From Siphonodentalium dalli (Eukaryota > Mollusca > Scaphopoda > Gadilida > Siphonodentaliidae), in assembly GCA_032622095.1 (NCBI GenBank), contig CP136061.1, positions 4,706,505 to 4,770,504 on the forward strand: 64,000 nt of DNA, given 5' to 3'. The notes beneath the pieces are model-generated. The model ran no database searches. It saw nothing but the letters and a program-made list of their open reading frames with translations, and was not told the DNA's origin. This document shows, piece by piece, positions 1 to 10,999 of this stretch. Made by a program: the position numbers and the translations under genes. Each line of letters starts with the position of its first letter. Position 1 is the stretch's first letter.

Positions 1-3000
1 AGGGCGTTAAAAGATGGCTGAGCTACGAAGGATGGATGTATAGACACATCATTAGTACATCATGTAAGGGCGTTAATAGATGGCTGAGCTACGAATGATG
101 GATGTATAGACACAGCATTAATACATCATGTAAGGGCGTTAATAGATGGCTGACCTACGAAGGCAATGGATGTATAAGCACAGCATTAAACATCATGCAA
201 TGGCGTTAATAGATGGTTGAGCTACGAAGACAATGGATGTATAGACACAGCATTAATACATCATGCAAGGGCGTTAATAGATGGCTGAGCTACGAAGACA
301 ATGGATGTATAGACACAGCATTAATACATCATGTAAGGGCGTTAATAGATGGCTGAGCTACGAAGGATGGATGTATAGACACAGCATTAGTACATCATGT
401 AAGGGCGTTAATAGAAGGCTGAGCTACGAAGGATGGATGTATAGACACAGCATTAATACATCATGTAAGGGCGTTTATAGATGGCTGAGCTACGAAGACA
501 ATGGATGTATAGGCACAGCATTAATACATCATGCAAGGGCGTTAATAGATGGCTGAGCTACGAAGACAATGGATGTATATACACAGCATTAATACATCAT
601 GCAAGGGCGTTAATAGATGGCTGAGCTACAAATGCAATGGATGTATAGACACAGCATTAATACATCATGTAAGGGCGTTAATAGATGGTTGAGCTACGAA
701 GGATGGATGTATATACACAGCATTAATACATCATGCAAGGGCGTTAATAGATGGCGGAGCTACGACGATAATGGGTGTATAGACACAGCATTAATACATC
801 ATGCAAGGGCGTTAATAGATGGCTGAGTTACGAAGGATGGATGTATAGACACAGCATTAATACATCATACAAGGTCGTTAACAGATGGCTGAGCTACGAA
901 GGATGGATGTATAGACACAGCATTAATACATCATGCAAGGGCGTTAATAGATGGCTGAGCTACGAATGATGGATGTATAGGCACAGCATTAATACATCAT
1001 GTACGGGCGTTAATATATGGCTGAGCTACGAAGGACGGATGTATAGGCACATCATTAATACATCATGTAAGGGCGTTAATAGATGGCTGAGCTACGAAGA
1101 CAATGGGTGTATAGACACAGCATTAATACATCATGCAAGGGCGTTAATAGATGGCTCCGCTACGAAGACAATGGATGTATAGACACAGCATTAATACATC
1201 ATGCAAGGGCGTTAATAGATGGCTGAGCTATGAAGACAATGGATGAATAGACACAGCATTAATACATCATGTAAGGGCGTTAAAAGATGGCTGAGCTACG
1301 AAGGATGGATGTATAGACACATCATTAGTACATCATGTAAGGGCGTTAATAGATGGCTGAGCTACGAATGATGGATGTATAGACACAGCATTAATACATC
1401 ATGCAATGGCGTTAATAGATGGTTGAGCTACGAAGACAATGGATGTATAGACACAGCATTAATACATCATGCAAGGGCGTTAATAGATGGCTGAGCTACG
1501 AAGACAATGGATGTATAGACACAGCATTAATACATCATGTAAGGGCGTTAATAGATGGCTGAGCTACGAAGGATGGCTGTATAGACACAGCATTAGTACA
1601 TCATGTAAGGGCGTAAATAGATGGCTGAGCTACGAAGGATGGATGTATAGACACATCATTAATACATCATGAAAGGGCGTTTATAGATGGCTGAGCTACG
1701 AAGACAATGGATGTATAGGCACAGCATTAATACATCATGCAAGGGCGTTAATAGATGGCTGAGCTACGAAGACAATGGATGTATATACACAGCATTAATA
1801 CATCATGCAAGGGCGTTACTAGATGGCTGAACTACAAATGCAATGGATGTATAGACACAGCATTAATACATCATGTAAGGGCGTTAATAGATGGTTGAGC
1901 TACGAAGGATGGATGTATAGACACAGCATTAATACATCATGCAAGGGCGTTAATAGATGGCGGAGCTACGAAGATAATGGGTGCATAGACACAGCAGTAA
2001 TACATCATGCAAGGGCGTTAATAGATGGCTGAGTTACGAAGGATGGATGTATAGACACAGCATTAATACATCATACAAGGTCGTTAACAGATGGCTGAGC
2101 TACGAAGGATGGATGTATAGGCACATCATTAATACATCATGTAAGGCCGTTAATAGATGGCTGAGCTACGAAGACAATGGGTGTATAGACACAGCATTAA
2201 TACATCATGTAAGGGCGTTAATAGATGGCTGAGCTACGAAGACAATGGGTGTATAGGTACAGCATTAATACATCATGTAAGGGCGTTAATAGATGGCTGA
2301 GCTACGAAGGCAATGGATGTATAAGCACAGCATTAATACACCATGCAAGGGCGTTAATAGATGGCTGAACTACGGAGACAATGGATGTATAGGCACATCA
2401 TGAATACATCATGCAAGGGCGTTAATAGATGGCTGAGCTACGAAGACATTGGATGTATAGGCTCAGCATTAATACATCATGCAAGGGCGTTAATAGATGG
2501 CTGAGCTACGAAGACAATGGATGTATAGACACAGCATTAATACATCACGCAAGGGCGTTAATAGATGGCTGAGCTACGAAGGCAATGGATGTATAGGCAC
2601 AGCAATAATACATCATGCAAGGGCGTTAATAGATGGCTGAGCTACGAAGACAATGGATGTATAGGCACAGCATTAATACATCATGCAAGGGCGTTAATAG
2701 ATGGCTGAGCTACGAAGACAATGGATGTATAGACACAGCATTAATACATCATGCAAGGGCGTTAATAGATGGCTGAGCTACGAAGACAATGGATGTATAG
2801 ACACAGCATTAATACATCGAGCAAGGGCGTTAATAGATGGCTGAGCTACGAAGACAATGGATGTATAGGCACAGCATTAATACATCATGCAAGGGCGTTA
2901 ATAGATGGCTGAGCTACGAAGACAATGGATGTATAGACACAACATTAATACATCATGCAAGGGCGTTAATAGATGGCTGAGCTACGAAGACAATGGATGT

Positions 3001-3017
3001 ATAGGCACAGCATTAAT
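1..3017. repeat. 66-68 bp satellite array with higher-order structure
   Basis: About 45 head-to-tail monomers of 66 or 68 bp, each containing ATGGATGTATAGACACAGCA and later GCGTTAATAGATGGCTGAG. The length classes differ by an ending of GAAGG or GAAGACA. Diagnostic variants, such as TTAAAAGATGG followed by CATCATTAGTAC, occur at about 8 and again at about 1280. The first 2.25 kb is therefore two copies of a higher-order unit of about 1.2 kb (18-19 monomers), the second lacking roughly one monomer. Monomers from about 2250 to 3017 are more uniform. The array starts before the window and stops abruptly mid-monomer at 3017. Because 66 is a multiple of three, runs of 66-bp monomers give open frames with a 22-residue period; I do not regard these as genes. 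Confidence 0.97.
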
Positions 3018-3124
3018 TGGAAAGTTGTTTGATTTGTTCTCATAGTTTTATATTCCAATCATTATTTGAAGTGGAATTGCTTTTTAGAACAAATCTTAAT
3101 ATTTACCTTCTATGGGTCAAGTAT

Positions 3125-3138
3125 TCGAACTGAAATGA
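3125..3138. repeat. Target site duplication of SINE (one side)
   Basis: The 14-bp sequence TCGAACTGAAATGA is repeated exactly at 3447-3460, flanking the SINE at 3139-3446. This is the expected signature of LINE-mediated retroposition, and the lack of decay suggests a fairly recent insertion. Confidence 0.9.
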
Positions 3139-3446
3139 TTGATTGACTGATTAGGGTTTTATGTCGCTTTAGCCACTAAGGCCATATCACGACATTGCCA
3201 GTTTTAATGGTGGAGGAAATCCGCACACTTACGGCTAATCTAACAGTGATTTCAATGGCTGATAAACTCGTCGACCATTTGCGGCAAACCACTGGCCATC
3301 GGCAAGTAACTGGCAACTTTCCCAGATAACGATTTCGAGTTACAAAGTCCACGATGGAAACATGTGGATTTGAACCCTGATCGCCAGCGCTGGAAGGCGA
3401 AACGACTTGGAGTTGTACCCCTAACCGATTGAGCCACCGAGGCCCC
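3139..3446 (-). mobile_element. Full-length tRNA-derived SINE, 308 bp
   Basis: On the minus strand the element begins GGGGCCTCGGTGGCTCAATC. It has a tRNA-like head with a pol III A box (3425-3436) and B box (3366-3376), a long tRNA-unrelated body, and a 3' part reading TTTCCTCCACCATTAAAAC and then CAATGTCG. It ends in a short (TCAA)n-type tail near 3139. Perfect 14-bp duplications flank it. The 3' part (about 3150-3225) matches the tail of the SINEs inside the 0.8-kb repeats at 46-48 kb and 60-62.6 kb, but the heads differ. It encodes no protein; mobilisation would depend on a partner LINE. Confidence 0.9.
3366..3436 (-). promoter_or_regulatory. Internal RNA polymerase III promoter (A and B boxes)
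   Basis: The A box reads TGGCTCAATCGG (3436-3425) and the B box GGTTCAAATCC (3376-3366). The B box differs from the tRNA consensus GGTTCGANTCC at one position. The spacing is tRNA-like. A and B boxes inside the SINE head are the standard promoter arrangement for this class. Confidence 0.8.
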
Positions 3447-3460
3447 TCGAACTGAAATGA
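3447..3460. repeat. Target site duplication of SINE (other side)
   Basis: Exact copy of the 14-bp sequence at 3125-3138. Confidence 0.9.
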
Positions 3461-3734
3461 CAACCATTGGAAAGTATATATATTAGATGGGTGTTAGGTT
3501 GGCAAGTTCGGAATATTCACATGTGTTATGTACCAGATGGAAAATTTCATCTCGGCTTGCAATGTTCGGTCTGGTTGGCGTAAACAATAATTTATTCCAA
3601 ATCAAATTAAGTATATTTCCACTAAACATAAAACAATACATACACAACAGTCTATGCGCGAACGATTGGATAGCGCAAAATACTTAATCGGGTTTCATGA
3701 TTAGATAGCGGTTGGTATTAAATCACAAAACCAC

Positions 3735-4265
3735 GTGGCACGCGCGGAATTGTTGCAAGATAAAATAACACCCGGGAAAAATGAACTAATTCCTTATGTT
3801 ATCACCAAAAATCCGAATCATCCGAATATCGTACAAACAGCTCGTTCGCTAATACCAATGCTACACAAGAGTCCCAAGGTGAGGGATTTAGTTAAGTGTG
3901 ACGATATTTTGATGCGCAAACGGCAACCGAAATATATTCTTAAATTCCTCACAAAGGCACGATTCGACATGGGAAAACCTGCCGAGTACATGGTTACTAA
4001 ATGTGGAGACTCTCATTGTGGGACATGCGCGCACATAACAACTGGGAACAAATCAGACTGATAAATGGAACGATTGTTAAACCAAATGCTGATATGAACT
4101 GCAAATCTCGCAATTTGATATATTGAATCCAGTGCTCTACATGCCGTGAATCTTACACATGTCAAACCGGAAATCAGCTGACAGAACGAATGATAGTTCA
4201 TCGTCAGCAAATCCGTGAAAAAGAACTGCGACAAATTCCCCTCAGTAAGCATTTAGATGTCTGTG
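3735..4265 (+). pseudogene. Penelope-like retroelement fragment, 3' end
   Basis: The first 327 bases are open and encode a peptide typical of the region after the reverse transcriptase in Penelope-like elements. It has the PYVITKNPNHPNI signature, then a basic segment ending TKCGDSHCGTC, a CxxC knuckle. The frame breaks at 4062 by a 1-bp deletion. It resumes in another frame with NLIY, one stop, CSTCRESY and then YTCQTGNQLTERMIVHR, which resembles the GIY-YIG endonuclease core with its R...H pair. The YIG motif itself is degraded to YTC. The reverse transcriptase core is missing upstream. The first codon is not ATG. Family assignment rests on motifs; it is clearly non-functional. Confidence 0.72.
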
Positions 4266-4321
4266 GGGGGAGACGGTTCTCTGTCTATCCATTAAGCACA
4301 AGACAGCTTACAACAGAGACT

Positions 4322-4470
4322 TGGAATGGAATCGCATTTTAGAAAACGATTCCGTACGAGACTAAATGTAACCTGATGTCGAAAACGTAATCCACGTGGA
4401 ATGGAATCGCATTTTAGAAAACGATTCCGTACGAGACTAAATGTAACCTGATGTCGAAAACGTAATCCAC
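4322..4470. repeat. Two tandem copies of a 75-bp unit
   Basis: TGGAATGGAATCGCATTTTA begins at 4322 and again at 4397, and the two 75-bp copies are almost identical. They lie about 60 bp after the Penelope-like fragment and could be part of its 3' tail, but nothing proves this. Confidence 0.85.
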
Positions 4471-4740
4471 ATAAACCAGTCACGTCACAAACGTGCTTGG
4501 TTACAATTCGCCCCGTTGATTGATGCGAATCATGAAAGGCCCCGGCGTAAATAAATTTATTTTTTTATAAAACGCCTGTTATGGTGATTAAATAACCATA
4601 TATTCTATATATATATTTATATATATTCTGTATTGCCTCCTTTTGAGGAGAGGGATAATTTGTAGAAGGTTATTTACAAATACATTGTACATAAATCAAA
4701 AGATCAAATCACAAGCACATGCACTCAATGTATAAATATA

Positions 4741-4840
4741 GACATGTGACGATATAATGATCACATGCGAATGATGTATAATTGTATATGGACATGTGAC
4801 GATATAATGATCACATGCGAATGATGTATAATTGTATATG
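4741..4840. repeat. Two exact tandem copies of a 50-bp unit
   Basis: GACATGTGACGATATAATGA starts at 4741 and at 4791, and both 50-bp copies end ATTGTATATG. They contain no frame of note. The flanks from 4480 to 4740 are AT-rich, with TATA runs at 4597-4630. Confidence 0.95.
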
Positions 4841-4919
4841 GATATAGTACTCATGTTCTCGAGTGTTGAAGGTATAACTCGTAATATAGGCTATTTAGAA
4901 AACAAATTATACATAAAAA

Positions 4920-5520
4920 TGATATTCAAAACGAAGTTACATATATCACACCCGTGTGATCGATGATTGTCGTCACTAAGGAATATCTCACACGCGTGAT
5001 ATTATTATGGTAATCCAATGTTATGTGTGCATAGACTAATTATAATACCACATTATACACATGTTTGGATGCAGAAAAACAAATTTACATATATCGCACC
5101 CGTGTGATCGCTGATGGGCGTCACCAAGGAATATATCACACGCGTGATGTTGTATTGACAATATTCGCCATGTATGGTGTGCTTAGATAATTTAGAAAAC
5201 AGATGATGCACATGTTTGATGCACAAAACAGACGTATATATTCATCACCAGTATAGTCATTGAATGACGGCGTCAACGATGAACACCTCAGATGAGTGAG
5301 GTTGTTATGATAATAGGCAGCATATGCTATTTAGAAAACAAATTATATCTATGTGTTAGGCTGTACAAAAATATTTATATATGTATATCACAACCGTGTG
5401 ATCAAATGAGGGGCATCACTACGGAACATATTACATGCATTAGGTTCTTATGATAATTCAAACGTTTGTCATGTATCCGGACATTGTCATATCAGTTGAT
5501 ATATGTGTTTGACACCAGTA
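4920..5520. repeat. Four degenerate ~150-bp tandem units with GTGTGA palindromes
   Basis: Units start near 4930, 5080, 5230 and 5380. The better-conserved ones carry the near-palindrome TCACACCCGTGTGA, then GTCACTAAGGAATAT or a variant, then the palindrome TCACACGCGTGA. Each ends with a segment like ATGTTTGATGCA and AGAAAACA. The third unit is the most diverged. There is no coding signal. Confidence 0.75.
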
Positions 5521-5739
5521 TGGACATTGTCAGAAGAAAATATGAGGACATCTCGATAATCAGGTTGTGGCATTTCTGAATGGGATTGGTTACTTACGGA
5601 TCCTCGGTCCCAATAATGATTGTTAGAAGTTCATTTTAGATAAGCCGTCATGTAGAGGAAAACTGGCACACCCTTATGATTAAGTATTGCCCCCTGTAAC
5701 TGGTTCCTTAATTTCAGAATTGGGAGGGCTGTACAGCGG

Positions 5740-6460
5740 AACATTTAATGATCAAGTTCTTTGTCGTATGCTTTGTAACACTGGTAGCATATCAAGGTAT
5801 TTGCGTAGTTTTTGTTTGTTGAGAAGTTTGGCCAAGTGATATAATTTTTCAGCTGCGTTTGGGTGACATTGAAAAAGTCTCCATATTTTCCATCCGGATA
5901 GGGGGTCACGGATAACATGGTTGACAAAACCTCCTGAAATAGTTGCTTTCCACTGTGTGGTGTAAGTTATCTTTACAACACGTTTAACGATTGTCTTCTA
6001 TGACTTGTGATCAGGAAATTTGCCATGAGTAGAAAATCACCAACGTGTACCATGAGTCCATACTGCTCAAGTAAAAGGAAACATCAGAGACAAATCCGGA
6101 AGCTGGGCGACGAAATAGGCGACACAGGTGTCCCTTGAAAATAAATAGTTTAAGTGGAGTGTGATGTCCAGGAGGAAGGTGCGTCAACTACCCGAGAAAG
6201 CACAGTTTGCAAACATGTATTTCTCGTCGAGCAGGAAGTTTTCCTACTAATCCAAGCGCAACATCCGTACTTGTGCGTTTTGGTAATTGCTGCGAGTATT
6301 TTACACTTGTGCACAGAGAACGTTCTATTATGTTAACAGATGATTGGGTTTGAAGTGATCTGATTTCAGTGCGATATAATGATTTGGGCAGGACAACGGT
6401 CATATTGTTCATTGTCAGAGGAGTAGCGTATTTAAGAGAGTAATTGCCAATCATAGAGAA
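5740..6460 (-). pseudogene. LINE (non-LTR retrotransposon) 3' end, decayed
   Basis: Translations in shifting minus-strand frames resemble the C-terminal domain that follows the reverse transcriptase in CR1/jockey-like LINEs. One reads GLVGKLPARREIHVCKLCFL (about 6250-6190); downstream are tryptophan- and leucine-rich stretches down to about 5745. Stops and frameshifts are frequent. It continues the reverse transcriptase remnants at 6659-7581 in the same orientation, so both are probably one inserted element. The clade is not assigned. Confidence 0.6.
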
Positions 6461-6658
6461 GAAGGTTTTCCTAAGTTATGCTGCGACGTCTGAAGCAAAT
6501 GAGGAGCTACTTCCTAATTGTTCCTGACACAAGCCAATGTGAACTCACCCCTTGTCTTCTTGCAGCGAATCAGGCCCGAGTAGCCAGCGACGATGTTTAC
6601 GATCATATAAGGACCTGGTCTCATTAGAGACGAGTACCTTGCTTTTCACACAGGAAAA

Positions 6659-7795
6659 TCAAAACCTCCAACGAACGCTGTAGTCAAAGCATATATTTAC
6701 AAGAGCGTCCAGTCCTTGCTTTGTTAGAGTAAGAATTGCTATGTCGGCGGTCGTTGGTGTTGCACATGGAACAGAACTAACACTCAGTCCGAACTGTGAC
6801 TTGTTCAGGTCGATCAACAGATTGTTTATGTAGGTAAGGTAACAGAAAGGTGAGAGCACGTCTCCTTGTCTTGTTCCTTGTCCGATGCTGAATTTCGCGG
6901 AGACGTTACCATTATATAGAATAACGCTTTCTATGTCCTCGTGAATATTAAATCTAACAAATTTCCGCGGGAAGCCCATCAGCTCTACTTTGTCGGCAGT
7001 AAACTTACCCATCGGCACTAAACTCATAGCCTACGTCCAAGTTGAAACTACACCCCACTCGCCCCGATATTAAATCTAACAAATTTCCGCGGGAAGCCTA
7101 GTTGCATGAACTGATAGAGGAGTCAAGTATGCCACACGCGGTCGAAGACTTTGTTGGAATCTAAGAACGCAGAAAATATACGAGAATCGTGGTCTTTTGC
7201 GTACGATATGGCCTCTTGCAGAATAAACGAAATCATTATTATTACACCCTAAACCTTTCTGGAAGCCACACTGGAGAGTATGAGATATTTGACCTTATCA
7301 CTGCTAAGAATGCGTTTCAGAAGAATTGTCTCAAAGAGCTTGTAGATGACAGGTAGAAGCGTTATCGCTCTGTAACTTTCTGGTGATGTTGGTAGCTTTG
7401 TGTGCCCTTTATAAAGAGGAATGATCAAGCCTAGTTTCATCTCCGGAGGTATCCAGTCAAATTTGAGAATAGAGTTGAAAAGAATACAAAGACACTGGAT
7501 TAGTCCACCGGAATAGCTTCGAAGATGTTTTTTTTTATATTGAGTCATGCCATGATGCTTTATTGCATTGCAAGCTAACAATTGCGTTCACAATTTCTGT
7601 TATAGATACTGGTTCTCACTCTGGGACCGTGATTCCGCTACTGTCGTCACCAGTACGAATAAAATTGTTTACCTCGTTGCACACATCACTTTCGAATTCC
7701 GGCACATTATGTTTTCGGGGGTGTACAGTTCCGAAAAGTATGATCTCCAGCCAGATAATATTAGCTTCTAAACGGAAATGTTTGAAGAAGTCCTT
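6659..7795 (-). pseudogene. LINE reverse transcriptase, decayed and interrupted
   Basis: Two minus-strand open stretches carry reverse transcriptase motifs. 7581-7249 has IIPLYKGHTKLPTSPESYR followed by ITLLP, the fingers region. 7027-6659 has GTRQGDVLSPF followed by YINNLL, and then TTADIAILTL where the catalytic YADD box should be. One of the two aspartates is missing, so the enzyme would be dead. Upstream, 7795-7616 reads like the linker between endonuclease and polymerase. The endonuclease is absent (5' truncated). A 90-bp foreign insertion at 6977-7066 splits the domain. Its orientation matches the 3' remnant at 5740-6460. Confidence 0.75.
6945..7098. mobile_element. 90-bp insertion with 32-bp target duplications inside the LINE
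   Basis: The 32-bp stretch at 6945-6976, ending TTTCCGCGGGAAGCC, recurs identically at 7067-7098. Between them lie 90 bp (6977-7066) starting CATCAGCTCTACTTTGTCGG. The insert matches 7926-8012 of the dispersed repeat nearby and part of 31095-31165. This looks like a short retroposed or repair-inserted copy of that family. The target duplication is longer than is usual for LINE-driven events. Confidence 0.85.
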
Positions 7796-8580
7796 ATACA
7801 AATATGTGTGTGCACATGATACATACATCTCCTTGATCTGCTTAAAGAGGTGCATTTGGACATGAAACGATGACACCCCACACTGTGTCCTCTAGCCACG
7901 CCCCTGACTGACACCTCGTGTCCCATCAGCTCTACGTTGTCGGCAGTAAACTTACCCATCGGCACTAAACTCATAGCCTAATTCCAAGTTGAAACTACAC
8001 CCCACTCGCCCCTTACATTAACTTGCAACTCGCTAACCACCATCCACCTCGTTACCCAATAAACCATCATGTAACTGAGATTGTTCAACAGCGATATGTA
8101 CAGGGAGGTAGCAACATTGGTGTTGTTTTGTGCCCCATCCACCCAAATTCCGCCCAAATGTTCAACATTTTGGAAATATATCTAAACAAAATTTAATTGG
8201 AACTTTCAGACCAAAGAGTTATGACGAATATAACATTATCGATTTTGACGAATATAACTATGTAATTTGTATCATATCAGTTATATTCATAATCCGATCA
8301 GTTCTCGGGAAATGTAATGACTTAATGTTGGATGAATTATGGGTGTTAAAAACAACTGACATGAGAATAACGAATAATTACACCCATATATATGTATCAC
8401 GATCACACTGACACACGTGCACTTGTCATTTGGTCACTTTAGTGAGTTTCAGTGCCAAGTTTCGAGAACATCAAATCACTGTATTTAGCACTTAATCAGT
8501 GTGAACGGTGAATCTGGGTATTTCACGGTAGGAAACTCTATACGTTTTTCGGGATTATATCTGTCTGAATTTAACTATTG
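7780..8580. repeat. Dispersed repeat family, copy 1 (single minisatellite unit)
   Basis: It matches 31000-32075 in the same order. First comes one unit of the CATGATACATACATC motif (about 7815). Then come TGCATTTGGACATGAAACGA and TAGCCACGCCCCTG, the AACTCATAGCCT block (7970), the TTGGAAATATATCTAAAC block (8170), and the end block GTGAATCTGGGTATTTCAC (about 8510) with TTATATCTGTCTGAATTTA. Identity is moderate with scattered indels, so these are old copies. No protein is evident. In copy 2 the first motif is amplified into a long array. Confidence 0.8.
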
Positions 8581-9287
8581 AATGTTAATAATGTGATTGT
8601 GTTTAGTAGATTTGTTGGAATTTTGTTGGTTGATTGGGAAGACAACTTTGCTTTTCAAATTTTTAAAAACTTGAGAGCTCTGTCTATCAGTCTATGAGTA
8701 CAAAATAATTGTTCATAGCACTTTTAGAACTGTAGGTCTAGTTTGTTTTAGTTATATAGTAATTGAAAGCTTTTTTGACATTGATTACAAATGTGAATAG
8801 AAATATTAAAGGGGCACACCAGGTTTGATATATTTTTCTTGTACTCTCCATGAGATAAAACTTGTTATGTGTACCAATACCATAGTATGGCACACATAGT
8901 GTCATTGTCTAGATTGGCCACTCGTCGTTCGTCCTTCCATCTGTACGTCCCTCTGTAGACACTTTACGGTTAATGCGATAACTCTAACATTTCCTATTTG
9001 TTCGAAACCAAGTTTTGTACAGTATATAGGTTTCACATCCCAAAATACAGTTCGAGTTCGAATATGGGTTTGATCCAAGATTTGTTTCACAGAGTTATAG
9101 CCCCTTTTACTTATAATTCACCCATGCAGCCATATTAAACTCTCAATTTTTTTTATCTGATTGACAACAAATTTGGTATGTGAGATTGTCAGCCCAAAAT
9201 ACAGATCAAGTTTGAATAAAAAAAATTTATATTGAAATTCCTCTCTCAACTCAACACGCAAAAAATATTAAAAAACTTTTATAATAA
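8581..9287. other. Non-coding, AT-rich, no recognised gene
   Basis: The stretch 8816-9110 contains CGTTCGTCCTTCCATCTGTA and TGCGATAACTC-type sequence, which looks like an old dispersed repeat. The stretch 9110-9287 is A/T-rich filler that hosts the MITE starting at 9288. I see no splice-bounded exons. Confidence 0.6.
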
Positions 9288-9598
9288 GGCGACACCAATT
9301 TTTAAGTCTGGTTTACGAACACCTCCTCCAACTTTTTTTCCATTTCATGAAAAAAAATAAAAACTTTTCTCTCCCAAAAATGTTCACACACCTACTGATT
9401 TTCATGTGCTGTCGCATCCGATTCTGCTTATGAGCATTTACAGATCCGTATTTTCATGTATTTCATGACAAGAAATGTCTTGTTTGGTTCAGAATTTCAT
9501 TCAAAAACATTTTTTCACAATTTTTGTAAAATTTCCTCCTGCATCTACTTTTTTTCTCCCCACATGTTCGTAAACCAGACTTAAAAATTGGTGTCGCC
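9288..9598. mobile_element. 311-bp MITE with 33-bp terminal inverted repeats
   Basis: The left end begins GGCGACACCAATTTTTAAGT (9288) and the right end is its exact reverse complement ending ACTTAAAAATTGGTGTCGCC (9598). The inverted repeats match over about 33 bp. TAATAA directly flanks both ends (9282-9287 and 9599-9604), a candidate 6-bp target duplication; in AT-rich DNA the true length could be 2-3 bp. The interior is non-coding and AT-rich. The superfamily is not assigned. Confidence 0.88.
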
Positions 9599-10810
9599 TA
9601 ATAAATAAATTATTTAACTAAAACAAAATTTGTCATTGACACTAATTTGTTTTAGTTGTATATCATTAATTAGGTGTGATGTCCTGTTTTGAAGATATGA
9701 AGATTTTATTGCAATAGTTGCATGTAACATAATGATATCAATAAATCGCCATGTGAACATCCAATATCCAGACTATGTGAGTGTACCTTTAATATATGTC
9801 ATTCCAAGCGAAATCTGTCATTAATTGAGTGATGACATATGTTATAAAGCTCTAGGGGTGGTTGTATGAAGGTAAAGATAAACAACCTGCTGGCTGTATA
9901 ATTGTTTATCCTATCTGTCAAATTGATTAATGGCTAAACCATTGGATCTCACAGTGAGAGGTCCTTGTGTTATGAGTTATGAGATTTAAAACGACTCCCC
10001 ACCCCAAATAATTTAACCACTTCTTAAGACAAATTATATAATATGAGCTTTTGATTTTATGTTTAAGTACTGATATATGTATTACTGTGATCATATCTTT
10101 GACCAATTATCAGTTATAGCTGAAGATAATCGCTATCGCCGAGGTATGGGTTAAACATCTGCCGCTCGTGATCGGCCTCTCGTTTTTATATTTGGTTCAA
10201 ATAGGGGCAGAAATATGTGATTTACCCATATGTACCGTTGTAAAATTATTCAATCATGTGAAATTGAAGCAACATGAACATCCATGTTGGTCGGTTGATA
10301 AAGGTTTATCGTTGTTTCAGCTGCTATGCCATATCACACCATCAGTTTTACTGGTTGAATGACCACACTAAAAGTTAATTGGCCCACCCCACCAAACGGG
10401 CGCCCATGTTGGTCAGCTTTGGTTCGTTAATTAAGCTAGCTTATGTTCATATTAGGTTGCCCGTTTAGTTGGCAAGCGACCAGTCCTAAATGTGTAATGC
10501 CAGTGGACGTCATTTATAATTTCCTGTTCTGTTTTAATCGAAGTTAAGCATGTTAACTCCTAAAATTTCGCCAAATTGTCTTTGCTAATGATGTATTTAT
10601 AGACATAAATGCATGGATCATAAATCGATGCTGTTAGATGTAACTAATAACATAGTTATGCTCCACTTCCATTGTCAAAAAAATTGCCGTAAATTGTAAA
10701 ATCTGAGAGCGATTTCCAAATTTCATGGTAAATAGAAATGTGACAAAATCAGACACAGACATTTTGTGAGAATTGGCACCAATGTTCGATATAACATAAT
10801 ACATAATGCA
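9599..10810. other. No recognised feature
   Basis: AT-rich intergenic sequence. The longest open frame, about 64 codons around 10168-10362, has no recognisable motif. No repeat boundaries are visible. Confidence 0.5.
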
Positions 10811-10900
10811 TGTCTTGTCGTTGACTATGCCAAAATAGTGGTCCTCGGGGAGGAATAGTCCTCTTCTCGGACCACTATTTTGGCATAGTCAACTCTAAGA
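10811..10900. repeat. Near-perfect hairpin, ~34-bp arms
   Basis: 10820-10844 starts GTTGACTATGCCAAAATAGT and pairs exactly with 10869-10893. The pairing extends outward through TGTCTT/AAGACA after a 3-bp mismatch. The loop is about 24 bp and G/C-rich. It could be a small palindromic MITE; no flanking duplication was recognised. Confidence 0.85.
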
Positions 10901-10922
10901 CATTAATTAGCTTTATAACAGC

Positions 10923-10999
10923 GACTAATGCTATCAATGACTGGTGTGACCATGTAAAATACATGGATTTTACATACATAAATTACATGCATGTGTGTA
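10923..10999. repeat. 77-bp dispersed repeat, copy A
   Basis: It matches 12748-12826 over its length, including the internal palindrome TGTAAAATACATGGATTTTACA and the end ATGTGTGT. Copy B sits at the point where LINE homology at 12.8 kb stops, so this may be a short mobile sequence or a recurring part of the LINE's 3' region. Confidence 0.7.

Noticed and set aside
281..2232. Runs of open frames with a 22-residue repeat (MYRHSINTSCKGVNRWLSYE type)
   Set aside because: They follow from 66-bp satellite monomers being a multiple of three. Frames break wherever a 68-bp monomer occurs, in no protein-like pattern.
1..3017. CRISPR array
   Set aside because: There are no unique spacers between repeats. 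Monomers are contiguous, and the DNA is eukaryotic.
3355..3446. A functional tRNA gene
   Set aside because: A and B boxes are present, but the sequence lies inside a 308-bp SINE with target duplications and lacks a tRNA acceptor stem and 3' end.
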